From: Alkaliphilus sp. B6464
GTDB lineage: Bacteria > Bacillota > Clostridia > Peptostreptococcales > Natronincolaceae
Assembly: GCF_018141165.1 (NCBI RefSeq)
Contig: NZ_CP058557.1
Location: 372,001 to 436,000 of the forward strand
Direction of reading: 5' to 3'
Length of the DNA: 64,000 nucleotides
The translations under genes and the position numbers were made by a program. Positions 53,682-62,434 of this stretch are shown here, in pieces; positions within the stretch are counted from its first letter, which is position 1; every line of letters starts with the position of its first letter. The notes below the pieces were generated by a model that was not told where the DNA came from, searched no databases, and was given only the letters and a program-made list of their open reading frames with translations.

Positions 53682-54113
53682 CTTAAAAACAAAATCTATT
53701 TTGAATATAAACAAATAATATTACATTTACATTGTTTTAACTACACTTTGTATAAAATTACCATAAATAAAAATAGACTAAAGCAAGATTAAAATGTAGA
53801 AAATTGGACTCAATCTTAATTGATAATGCTGCTTGAATAGTAAAATACTAGTTAAAAAATAATTAGAATTTATCCAAGTATAAATATAGTAGATATAGTT
53901 ATTTCTGATATGGAATATTTTATTTAAATTTGTTGAAATTTGTTGAAATTTGTTTAAATTTCTTGTTACAGGATGTATAATAATATTATACATATAGTTA
54001 GTAATCTATATTTTCAAAAAATTATGCTGAATATGCATGTAAATAGGATGAGAACATTTACTTACATAAATTAACGCTTATGATATATTGATTATAATAA
54101 AAGGTGGTTTAAG
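53682..54113. promoter_or_regulatory. Divergent control region with 10-bp phased AAATTT repeats
   Basis: The region between the precursor array and the regulator gene is AT-rich. At 53926-53965 stand four consecutive 10-bp units, AAATTTGTTG twice, AAATTTGTTT and AAATTTCTTG. Their spacing equals one helical turn, so the DNA should be curved. A TATAAT at 53976-53981 may be the -10 of the regulator gene on the plus strand; the -35 is weak. Confidence 0.5.
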
Positions 54114-55445
54114 ATGGACATATTAAAGGAAAGTATTCTTTCACAAGGAGAAAGAATAAAGAAAATAAGACAAATGCTTGGTGTAAGACAGCAAGAATTA
54201 GCAGGTGAAAAAATTACTAGAAGTTTAATAAGCTATATTGAGAATGGAAAAACAAAATTAGTAAAAGAAACAGCAGAAATAATTGCGGATAATATTAATA
54301 AAATAGCAGAAGAAAAGAATATGAATTACTTTACAAGTGCTGATGAGCTTATGAAGGATAAAGACCAACAAGCTATTGAAATATTAGACAATATTATATT
54401 GAAGCTAAAGACTTTCAATAACGATCAAGAAAATTTTAATATGGAATTTGAAAAAGCGAGGACAATACTGAGTGAATGGGAATTGCCAAATCAAAAAGCT
54501 GCTGTATATACTATTGTAGGGGATTATTATTATGGTTTATTTGATTATTATACAAGTTACATTAACTATATGATAGCTTTAGAATCATATATAAGAATTC
54601 CTGATTATATATGTATAGTGGAAACATTTTTGAATTTAGCTAAGTGTAATTTAAATCTTAAACAATATGAACAAGTTATAAACATTAATAATTATGTATT
54701 GACTTTACTTGAAAAGCAAAAACAACACTTACATCCATTTGTAAAAAAGGCTATATTTAATAATGCTATAGCTTACAACGAATCAGAGATGTATGATAAA
54801 TGCATTTCAGAGTTGTGCAAGTTAGAAATTCAGTTTAATGATTTATCTGATCATCAAATAATAGATATATTAACTTTAAAGGCTAATAGTTATGTAGAAA
54901 AAGGAGAATTAGAAATAGCTCTTACTATTTACCAAGATATTATTAAAAGGATAGATGGAGCCAATTATGGCGCGTCACTAATATTAACATATGCAAATTT
55001 AGCTGAACTATATATAAAAAAGCAAGATATAGATAGATCGAAGGAATATTTCTATAAAACTATGAATTTATCTAAAAGCGTTAAAACTGAACTATATGAT
55101 ACTATGTTATATAATTTAGGTGTTGCTTATAGAAAGGCATACTATTTTGATTTAGCAAGAGAATGTTTAAATAATGCAAAGAACTCAGCAATAAAAAATA
55201 ATAATATTCAAATTGTTATAAATATATATGAAGAACTAATAAAGATATATATGCAAGCAGACTTAGATAAATCAATAATGACTATGATAGAAGAGGTTAA
55301 AAATCTAGCTGTCCAATATAAGGATGATGTAAGAATTAAAAATTTAGATAATATTTTTATAATGACTGGATATTATTTTATTGAAAAAAATACATCGCTA
55401 AGTAAATCTTTTTTAGATTTAGTAATACAATCTAAAATTAAATAA
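54114..55445 (+). CDS. HTH-TPR transcription regulator (RRNPP/PlcR-like)
   Basis: It has 443 aa. An N-terminal XRE-type helix-turn-helix (about residues 12-66; GERIKKIRQMLGVRQQELAG, ITRSLISYIENGKTKL) is followed by a long array of TPR-like helices (AAVYTIVGDYYYGLFDYYTS, LNLAKCNLNLKQYEQV, YANLAELYIKKQDIDRS, YNLGVAYRKAYYFDLA). This is the plan of regulators that bind short secreted and re-imported peptides. It is divergent from the precursor genes and is followed 22 bases later by a pheromone-like frame. AAAGGTGG precedes the ATG. I infer that it switches the peptide cluster. Confidence 0.88.
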   Translation: MDILKESILSQGERIKKIRQMLGVRQQELAGEKITRSLISYIENGKTKLVKETAEIIADNINKIAEEKNMNYFTSADELMKDKDQQAIEILDNIILKLKTFNNDQENFNMEFEKARTILSEWELPNQKAAVYTIVGDYYYGLFDYYTSYINYMIALESYIRIPDYICIVETFLNLAKCNLNLKQYEQVININNYVLTLLEKQKQHLHPFVKKAIFNNAIAYNESEMYDKCISELCKLEIQFNDLSDHQIIDILTLKANSYVEKGELEIALTIYQDIIKRIDGANYGASLILTYANLAELYIKKQDIDRSKEYFYKTMNLSKSVKTELYDTMLYNLGVAYRKAYYFDLARECLNNAKNSAIKNNNIQIVINIYEELIKIYMQADLDKSIMTMIEEVKNLAVQYKDDVRIKNLDNIFIMTGYYFIEKNTSLSKSFLDLVIQSKIK

Positions 55446-55467
55446 ACTAGAATAATAAGGGGGATAA

Positions 55468-55578
55468 CTAGAATTAAAAAACAAAAAACTTTTTATTTTA
55501 TTAACATTAGTTTTAGGATTTAGTGTAGTAAGTATTACAAATCCAGTACCATGGAGTATTGACAGAAATATAATTTAA
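55468..55578 (+). pseudogene. Candidate pheromone-precursor peptide without a normal start codon
   Basis: After AAGGGGGAT (55457-55465) a frame reads ELKNKKLFILLTLVLGFSVV and then SITNPVPWSIDRNII to a stop. It thus has a basic N-terminus, a signal-peptide core and a short Pro/Trp-containing tail, the plan of RRNPP signal precursors encoded just after their regulator. At the place expected for the start stands CTA; no ATG, GTG or TTG is in frame. The stop lies at the junction with the IS982 element (the frame would stop at TAG without it). It is either decayed or uses a non-standard start. Confidence 0.5.
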
Positions 55579-56711
55579 CCTGTTGTGCTAGTAAAACTTA
55601 CAAATAGAAAAAGCTCCAACAATTATGTTAATCTATCTTTGATAGCCATCACGAAATCAAGATAGGAGGATAACATATGCTGGAGCTTACTAAGAAATAT
55701 TCTATCAAAGAAATTGATGATTTAAAAGACTTTTTTACTCTCACCTATATATTAATTGACGATATTTATCAGAAAGTTACCCCAACACATATTAAAAAAC
55801 GTAGAAATATCAACGAGTCTATCTTAAGTGATAGTGAAATAATTACCATTAGTATTGTTGGTGAACTACTCACTATTGATTCCGAAAAAGCATGGTTAGG
55901 ATTTTGTAAAAAGAATTTAAATGACTTATTTCCAAGATTTAGCCATAGAACTCGCTTTAACAGAACCCGCTGAACACTACATTCAGTTATTGATGTAATA
56001 CGTAAAGAACTAACTTCCATGCTAGGATATCGAGAAAAATCCGTCAGGATCGTGGATAGTATTCCTATACCTGTATGTAAGTTCGGTAGAGCACGCTTTC
56101 ATAAATCTTTTAAAGTTGATTCAGATTATGGATATTGTGCTTCTAAAAAAGAAACTTACTATGGGTTTAAGCTACATGCTATCACCACCGTGGAAGGTTT
56201 TATTACTGATTTTGTGCTTACCCCAGCTAATATCGATGATCGAGAAGCTGTATGGGAATTAGTAGATACCTATAAATCGATAACGCTTATAGGTGATAAG
56301 GGCTATACTAGTAAATATTTACCTCAACAGTTACAGTCTGAAAAGGAAATTCAGCTAATATTTATGAAAAGAGATAAATGTAAGGATCCTTATCCAAAAT
56401 GGCTTCGCCAATATATTTTCAAGGTTAGAAGGCGAATTGAGACTACTTTCTCTCAGTTGACAGAACAGCTAAATGTCAATAAAGTCTTAGCAAAATCTTT
56501 ATGGGGACTTATGACAAGACTTAGAACAAAGATATTAGCTCATAATTTGTGTTACTGTATAAACATTATGCTAGGTAAGGACATCAACTTAGGGCATATC
56601 AAAGAACTAATATTTGGATAATATATCCAGTGTTTATTCTTAAGGGAAACATTTTTTTCAAAAAATAAATTGGTAAATTTATCTTAGAGTAAATTTACTA
56701 GCACATGAAGT
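55578..56711 (+). mobile_element. IS982-family insertion sequence
   Basis: Terminal inverted repeats are seen: left ACCTGTTGTGCTAGTAAAAC, right (reverse) AACTTCATGTGCTAGTAAAT. The element is flanked by a 7-bp direct repeat TAATTTA (55571-55577 and 56712-56718), a target-site duplication. About 1.13 kb long, with one transposase gene carrying an internal stop. It inserted exactly at the right border of the island. Confidence 0.88.
55677..56621 (+). pseudogene. IS982 transposase interrupted by one stop codon
   Basis: It is a DDE transposase of about 314 aa. The frame is open from ATG 55677 to 56621 except for a TGA at 55971-55973, where the context FNRTR-stop-TLHSVIDVIRKEL points to a CGA (Arg) to TGA change. 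Family motifs after the stop are IVDSIPIPVCKFGRARFHKS, SKKETYYGFKLHAITTV, LIGDKGYTSK and VRRRIETTFSQLTEQLNV. The element is therefore probably immobile on its own. Confidence 0.88.
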
Positions 56712-57193
56712 TAATTTAGATATTGACTATTGCTTGTAGCTCTAATAATTTTATCTATATATTCTCTTATAATCAATTTAATTGTAAAGTACAATATTCC
56801 TAAAAAACAGCTAAGAAAAAATAACTTAATAGACCCTTATCTTTTTTTCTTCAATGAAAAGTCCAATTAACATTGGTAATTCATAAATTCTATACTAAAA
56901 CAAATGTTATCTTCTACTACACTATAAGTTATTTCAGCCTTATTTTTAGATAGTAGCTCTTTACAAATAAATAGCCCCAGACCTGAACTTACCAGTTGCA
57001 AGTCTTCATAATTATATTTGATAAAAGGCTCTAACAAATGGTTCTTTAGCTTTTCTGGCATAGGTCTACACTTATTACATACTGTTATTTTAAAGGGATT
57101 TTTATTGTATGATTTAATATATATATTTTTGTCACTACTATATTTAATACCATTTTCTATAAGGTTTTTAAAGGCAATTCTAATTTCTTCTTT
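56711..57193 (-). repeat. 483-bp direct repeat, copy B
   Basis: This is the right-hand partner of 47981-48463. It comprises the 3' third of the intact kinase gene and its downstream flank, and begins exactly where the IS982 element ends. Recombination between the two copies would delete the whole island and leave a complete kinase gene. Confidence 0.95.
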
Positions 57194-58300
57194 AATAGCG
57201 TATATATATGCATCTTTAATATCTATTTCAATTTTTACTTGCTCTCTATTTAGAACAAATTCAAGTTCTTCTATCATTTCTAATATTAAGGTTTTTATAT
57301 TAAAGCTTTCATATTTTTGATTAGTTTTTTCTTTACCACTTGCTACAATTAGCATATTTTGAACAAGCTTATGAATTCGATCTGCTTCTAGCCTAATTCT
57401 CTGATATATCTTTTTTTGTGTTTCTTCGTCTATTTCTCCTTCTTCTAATAGCTCCCCATAGCCTTTAAGAGCTGTAACTGGAGTCTTCATTTCATGGGTT
57501 GCATAATTAAAAAAGTTTTTTGTGTTTTTTTCTAATAATTCTATTCTATTTTTTTCTACACTAAGCTGCTCCATTTGATTTATTATCTTATGCTGCATCT
57601 TATTAAAGTGTTTAGTTAAATTAGCGACTTCATCATTACCCTTTATCTCTAATTCTCCTGTATAATTTCCCTCTCCAACAAGTTCCATACCCTTAGCTAA
57701 ATACTTTAATGATTTAGTTGTCTTTGTAAGCCAGATTAGAAGGACTAGGAGCATTATTATATACAAAACACCTTCTACTACCAATATTTGATTCATTATT
57801 TTCTTATATTCTGTATAATCCTTCGTATAATTTTTTTGGAGTACTAGAGTTCCCTTATAATTATTTTCTATATATATAGGATATGCATATGTAGCAAAGA
57901 AAACTTGCTTGTCTAAAACCGTATAAAGTATTACATCCTTTTTTCTACTTTCTATTAGAATATCACCTTTATAGTTATTATTTAACTCTCTACCAGTAAA
58001 GGCGATATTACTCTTTTCATCCCAATCAATAGATATGTAACTATCATATTTCCTATTCATTGTATTTAATATAGGTAGTAGTGATCCCTCAATATCCTCA
58101 CTATCCTCAATAAAATCTGATGTATACTGCTGATAAATCTCTTTAAATACCATACTTTTTATTTTATCCGTATCATTAATGATGTATTTTTCTAAATTAT
58201 CTTCGAACACTTTCCATATCATAGCATTGGTGATTACATGAACTACTAAGCTTGTTAATACTAAGCCTCCAATAATTTTACCTTTGATTGTTTTAATCAT
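56867..58300 (-). CDS. Sensor histidine kinase
   Basis: It has about 477 aa: helix 1 (about 9-30), extracellular sensor (about 31-165), helix 2 (about 166-190), HAMP domain, DHp with phospho-His269 in NYATHEMKTPVTALKGYGELL, and ATPase domain with N-box FKNLIENGIKYS and G2 SSGLGLFICKELL. The ATG at 58300 has GAGGT upstream and overlaps the end of the response regulator. Its last third is duplicated at 48137-48463. It forms an operon with the regulator and a lipoprotein. Confidence 0.92.
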   Translation of the reverse strand: MIKTIKGKIIGGLVLTSLVVHVITNAMIWKVFEDNLEKYIINDTDKIKSMVFKEIYQQYTSDFIEDSEDIEGSLLPILNTMNRKYDSYISIDWDEKSNIAFTGRELNNNYKGDILIESRKKDVILYTVLDKQVFFATYAYPIYIENNYKGTLVLQKNYTKDYTEYKKIMNQILVVEGVLYIIMLLVLLIWLTKTTKSLKYLAKGMELVGEGNYTGELEIKGNDEVANLTKHFNKMQHKIINQMEQLSVEKNRIELLEKNTKNFFNYATHEMKTPVTALKGYGELLEEGEIDEETQKKIYQRIRLEADRIHKLVQNMLIVASGKEKTNQKYESFNIKTLILEMIEELEFVLNREQVKIEIDIKDAYIYAIKEEIRIAFKNLIENGIKYSSDKNIYIKSYNKNPFKITVCNKCRPMPEKLKNHLLEPFIKYNYEDLQLVSSGLGLFICKELLSKNKAEITYSVVEDNICFSIEFMNYQC

Positions 58301-58979
58301 CACTGTACCTCATTACATAACCTCTTCCAAACACGGTTTCTATAAAGGAATCTCTTTCTAATCCTAGTTTTGCTCTAAGTCTTCTAATATGTACGTCTAC
58401 AGTTCTTGTATCTCCACAGTATTCATAACCCCATACCTTATTCAATAATTCCTCTCTAGAAAATACTTGATTTCTATTCATTAGTAGATAGAATAATAGT
58501 TCCCACTCTTTTCTTTTAAGTAATACTGCTACTGAATCCTTGAAGACCCTCTCACCTTTTACATCTACGGAGATACCTTGACCTAGTTTAATTATAGATT
58601 CTCTCGACCCGCTAGTTTCTTTCTCTAGGCTTCTAAATAAGGCTTTTACCCTAACCACTACTTCTTTAATCTCAAAGGGCTTTGTAATGTAATCATCTGC
58701 CCCCAGCTCTAAACCTAATACTCTGTCAAAAATCGTATCTCTAGCTGTAATCATTATAACTAAATGTTTATCTGAAATTTGCTTGCAAATTTCAAATCCG
58801 TCACAGTCTGGAAACATAGCATCTAACAAAATCATATCCGGGTTAAATTTTTCTATTTCATCCAAAGCTCTTTTTCCATCAAATATGCTTCTCACTTCAT
58901 ATCCTTCTTTTTTAAAAGTCAAAGTAAGTATGTCATTAATAGAGTATTCATCCTCTACTACTAATAGTTTTTTGTTCAT
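58293..58979 (-). CDS. OmpR-family response regulator
   Basis: It has 228 aa: receiver domain with LLVVEDEYS, phospho-Asp53 in MILLDAMFPDCDGFEI, switch Thr in ITARD and Lys in ITKPFEI. The winged-helix DNA-binding domain has KEWELLFYLLMNRNQ and VDVHIRRLRAKLGLERDSFI. GGAGGA precedes the ATG. It follows the lipoprotein gene by 29 bases and overlaps the kinase, so the three are one operon. Confidence 0.93.
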   Translation of the reverse strand: MNKKLLVVEDEYSINDILTLTFKKEGYEVRSIFDGKRALDEIEKFNPDMILLDAMFPDCDGFEICKQISDKHLVIMITARDTIFDRVLGLELGADDYITKPFEIKEVVVRVKALFRSLEKETSGSRESIIKLGQGISVDVKGERVFKDSVAVLLKRKEWELLFYLLMNRNQVFSREELLNKVWGYEYCGDTRTVDVHIRRLRAKLGLERDSFIETVFGRGYVMRYSDD

Positions 58980-59008
58980 TTTATATCCTCCAAATTATTT
59001 ATATTAAA

Positions 59009-60331
59009 TCATTGGAAAGTATATTTCTTGTAAATAGTATCTTTACTAGTTTCTATTCCATCCTCCATTGTAGAAATATCTTTTTTCAAAAATATTTCTT
59101 TTCCATCCTCACTTAATAAAGTATATAGATATGGGTTTAATGTAATTCCTTCATCCTCTATATTCTCTTCATATATTGTGTTTAATTGTCCATCTGCTAT
59201 AATTTTAAAAGTTCTTTTTTTAGGGACTATATTACCATCACTTTCTTGGAATTCATCGATAATAAATAAATCTCTTCCTATTGATTCTACAGTACCAACA
59301 TAATTAAAATCGACAGACTGCCCCTCTTTTGCAGCAAATAATTCCTCAAATTGATTTGTTTTAAAATTAAACGTACTAATAGCTTTTGTCTGATAGCTAG
59401 GATGATAATCAAAATATCCTCCTAACCTAAATGGTTCTGAGATCCAAATTAAAACTTCCTCATCGTTTATAGGAAAGAAGCCCACACTCGCTTTAGAATC
59501 TATTTCTTTCAGATTATCCGTATACTTATTTAAATCAATATATTCTATGAAGTCATATTCATTATCTTTAAAAACAACTTTATAACTTTTTAAATCATCA
59601 TCTATCCATATAAAAGATTTTAAAGCTTGTATATATTTAGCCTCTCCACCACAAGATAAATTTCCCTTTCCTCTGTAAAGTTGTTTCTTCTGTATATCAT
59701 AAAAATATAAATCGTATCCTTCATATGGTACGTGAGCCATAATAGTCAAATAAGTTGTATCTTCATCAATAACCGTTTCCTTTATGAATGTATTATCATT
59801 TTTATCAAACATAGGCGTATTAGTATCTTTCTCTAATGTACTTAATGTATTATCTAAATCCTTCATCTCCAATGGTTCATCCTGTTTTAGATAATCTATA
59901 GCTAAAAGTTTTGGTTCATCTTTATATGATTCATAACCAATGGTTTTAGGGCCATGTATATTAAACTTGAATACCTTTTTTGTAGTTTCTTTTAATGTAT
60001 TATCTTGTTGTAATCTATATAAATGTTCTTTTAATTGTCCTGATATAGGAAATTGATCAGTTGGCTGTACACTATCTATGATACCAGATCCATTATGTAT
60101 ATAGCCGTATATATCTCCATCATAATAAAATGAAGGCTCAAAATACTCCCCTTCCTCTAATTCTAAATCTATTTCTTCCATTACTATTTTAATTTCATCT
60201 TCTTTTATTAAGTCCTTGGATATATCTTTTTGTAGTACGACTTTCTTTATATCTCCTTCTTTTCTATAATTACAGCTAGTATTTAATGTTATAAGACTAA
60301 GCAGAATTATGATCATTATTCGTTTTTTCAT
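59009..60331 (-). CDS. Hypothetical lipoprotein of the two-component operon
   Basis: It has 440 aa with signal peptide and lipobox LNTSC (Cys20). The long extracellular part has repeated beta-strand-like stretches (TYLTIMAHVPYEGYDLYFYD, FNFKTNQFEELFAAKEGQSV, GRDLFIIDEFQESDGN) that suggest a beta-propeller-like or WD-type domain. I do not recognise a named family. Being first in an operon with a regulator and a kinase, it may be an accessory sensor; this is inference. AAGGGGGGAA precedes the ATG. Confidence 0.7.
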   Translation of the reverse strand: MKKRIMIIILLSLITLNTSCNYRKEGDIKKVVLQKDISKDLIKEDEIKIVMEEIDLELEEGEYFEPSFYYDGDIYGYIHNGSGIIDSVQPTDQFPISGQLKEHLYRLQQDNTLKETTKKVFKFNIHGPKTIGYESYKDEPKLLAIDYLKQDEPLEMKDLDNTLSTLEKDTNTPMFDKNDNTFIKETVIDEDTTYLTIMAHVPYEGYDLYFYDIQKKQLYRGKGNLSCGGEAKYIQALKSFIWIDDDLKSYKVVFKDNEYDFIEYIDLNKYTDNLKEIDSKASVGFFPINDEEVLIWISEPFRLGGYFDYHPSYQTKAISTFNFKTNQFEELFAAKEGQSVDFNYVGTVESIGRDLFIIDEFQESDGNIVPKKRTFKIIADGQLNTIYEENIEDEGITLNPYLYTLLSEDGKEIFLKKDISTMEDGIETSKDTIYKKYTFQ

Positions 60332-60366
60332 TGAATATTCCCCCCTTGGCTTAATTTTATCACATT

Positions 60367-60398
60367 CTTGTTGCCAAGTAAGACCTACTTGTTGCCAA
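60367..60398 (-). promoter_or_regulatory. Direct repeats upstream of the lipoprotein-regulator-kinase operon
   Basis: TTGGCAACAAG occurs twice (60367-60377 and 60388-60398, minus strand) with a 21-bp period, two helical turns, about 40 bases before the operon start. This is suited to a response-regulator dimer pair; autoregulation is inferred. Confidence 0.5.
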
Positions 60399-60470
60399 AA
60401 TGTTAAATTTTTATCCGTTTATAGAAAAGCTTAGGACTGTAACTAAAGGTTAAAAGGCTAAATAAAGAAT

Positions 60471-60501
60471 GAAATCTCTAGGTAATACATCTAGAGATTT
60501 C
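60471..60501 (-). terminator. Terminator of the blaI-blaR operon
   Basis: GAAATCTCTAG and CTAGAGATTTC form a perfect 11-bp stem with a nine-base loop, about 40 bases after the stop at 60542. Confidence 0.75.
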
Positions 60502-60541
60502 TTTTACTTTAAATTATCTAACTTTTTAAATCTTATTCATT

Positions 60542-62434
60542 CTAATTATCAAATTTCCCATCCGTTGCAAAAACATACTCACATATATTTTCGCCCCATG
60601 TGGCACTAATGCTAAATACTCTACCTGATGTAGGAATTGAGCTATCTGATGCAGGTGGGTTAACAAATTCGTAAATACCCTCCACATTACTGACAGGGAC
60701 ATCTACTATAGGTAGTAGTGATTCATCAAAGCTATCTGTTAGGTAAGCCATTTTTACCGATACTTCATCAGGCAGATAATCTCCAAAATCAATTTTAAAT
60801 TTTTCTCCTGGTTTAGGTCTATGTAGTCCTGTTAAAATACTAGGTTCACTATTCCAAGCTGCTTGATAAAAAGAGAGTCTATCATACATAGTACCATTCC
60901 AACTTGTTTTAAGTATTGCATAGTTATCAATTGTATGAGGATTTGTTTCATCTATTATTATAATAGGTGGTGGCTCAATCGGATGTTTGCCCGATAACTT
61001 TTTAGAATTATTTAGTCCATTAACCCTCTTTATCTTAAAAGTCTTAATAACGTCTCTAAACTTTTCTTCCAAATTCCTATATTTATCCTTTAACTGGTTA
61101 GATGCTTCAGTTGGAACTTGAACATCTGTAGCAGTAGCCCATCCAAAGTAATATTTATCATTTTCTCCTAAATATTTTAAGTTATATATTTCTTCTAACT
61201 CCTTTAAATCTTCTTTTGCAGAATCTTTTTTATAATAGATTTCAATTCTTCCAATTACCCCCAAGACTTCTTCAGGAAACATCTCTTCCACATCTTTGCT
61301 TGTAAAATATATAACGTCGCTATTCTCTATTATATTTATATCATCGGATATACTCTTTGGTAGGGTTAATGAAAATCCGTATTCATCATTTTCATATAGT
61401 ATATGTGGAGGCCTATTTGTTAAAGTAAATATCATTGTTATCAACAATATTGTTATTGCTAAACCTGACAAAAACAATGTTGGTTTTTTATATTTCATAA
61501 TACCCTTCACCCTTTTATTAATATTACTTTGACCAAAAGCTAAAATTCCTCCACCGAATATACCATTTTGAATTGTAGCTGTATTTATTAAGGAAGTGGC
61601 GTACTCCGCTCTTATATCATCTTCCCATATCCTTATTACTTTCTCGTCACATGAAAATTCCATATCCTTACTAGCTAATATAAATGATAACCATATTATT
61701 GGATTAAACCAGTGAATACTTAGAACAATTATCATAACTGGTTTTATAATGTAGTCAAATCTTTTAATATGAACTATTTCATGAGTAATTATATAGGAAA
61801 GGGTTTCCTTATCATAAGTATCCAGCATCAATTTTGGCATAATAATTTTAGGTCTTACTAAACCAAAGACTACAGGACTTTGTACAATTTCAGATGTATA
61901 TATTTTTATTTTCCTTTTAAAATTAAGTCTTTTACTACATTGCTCGATAATATCTATAATAGTTTTGTCTTTATTAATTATTGCGGTTTTAAGTTTTGAT
62001 GATGTTCTAATATATGCTATAACTAATAATAAAAGCATGGAGATAGCTATTATAAACCATATTCGAGAACCAATAAAGGTTACTACCTGTACGGGGTCTA
62101 TAGATACCGTGGGATTAGGTGCTGGAAAAATCGAGTTGGCAGTTGGATTTTCCAAAATTTCTATACCATTTGAAATGTATTTTATTCCTCCACTGTCTTT
62201 ATTGATTTTAATTATCTGTGAAGGTACTGAGGATATATTGAAAATGCTAAACTTGGAATAATAGGAAAAAGGTATAATGAGTCTTATTAGAACAACTATC
62301 CATAGTATATAACTAAATGTTTTTGAGAGCTTTTTATCTAAAATAAGCCTTATCACTATTACAAATAAAGCTACTATGGTTGCAGTTATGCTCGTGTTAA
62401 ATATAGATAAAAATATATTTTCTAACAACGTCAC
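60542..62434 (-). CDS. BlaR1/MecR1-like M56 membrane metalloprotease
   Basis: It has 630 aa. The N-terminal part has four membrane helices, with the zinc protease motif HEIVH in SYIITHEIVHIKRFDYI and a second site DMEFSCDEKVIR. After the last helix (about residue 330) comes an extracellular part of about 300 residues. It has no penicillin-binding SxxK domain as in true BlaR1, so the signal is probably not a beta-lactam. It overlaps the repressor gene by four bases (GTGA). Initiation at the TTG two codons later, better spaced from GAGGTGA, is possible. It should inactivate its repressor partner on sensing a signal. Confidence 0.88.
   Translation of the reverse strand: MTLLENIFLSIFNTSITATIVALFVIVIRLILDKKLSKTFSYILWIVVLIRLIIPFSYYSKFSIFNISSVPSQIIKINKDSGGIKYISNGIEILENPTANSIFPAPNPTVSIDPVQVVTFIGSRIWFIIAISMLLLLVIAYIRTSSKLKTAIINKDKTIIDIIEQCSKRLNFKRKIKIYTSEIVQSPVVFGLVRPKIIMPKLMLDTYDKETLSYIITHEIVHIKRFDYIIKPVMIIVLSIHWFNPIIWLSFILASKDMEFSCDEKVIRIWEDDIRAEYATSLINTATIQNGIFGGGILAFGQSNINKRVKGIMKYKKPTLFLSGLAITILLITMIFTLTNRPPHILYENDEYGFSLTLPKSISDDINIIENSDVIYFTSKDVEEMFPEEVLGVIGRIEIYYKKDSAKEDLKELEEIYNLKYLGENDKYYFGWATATDVQVPTEASNQLKDKYRNLEEKFRDVIKTFKIKRVNGLNNSKKLSGKHPIEPPPIIIIDETNPHTIDNYAILKTSWNGTMYDRLSFYQAAWNSEPSILTGLHRPKPGEKFKIDFGDYLPDEVSVKMAYLTDSFDESLLPIVDVPVSNVEGIYEFVNPPASDSSIPTSGRVFSISATWGENICEYVFATDGKFDN

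Noticed and set aside
53778-53993. 71-codon minus-strand frame in the control region
   Set aside because: It is produced by the AAATTT repeats and AT-rich DNA, has no ribosome binding site and has low-complexity composition.
55971-55973. In-frame TGA in the IS982 transposase as selenocysteine
   Set aside because: It replaces an Arg in a conserved context (CGA to TGA) and there is no Cys or redox motif; a nonsense mutation is simpler.
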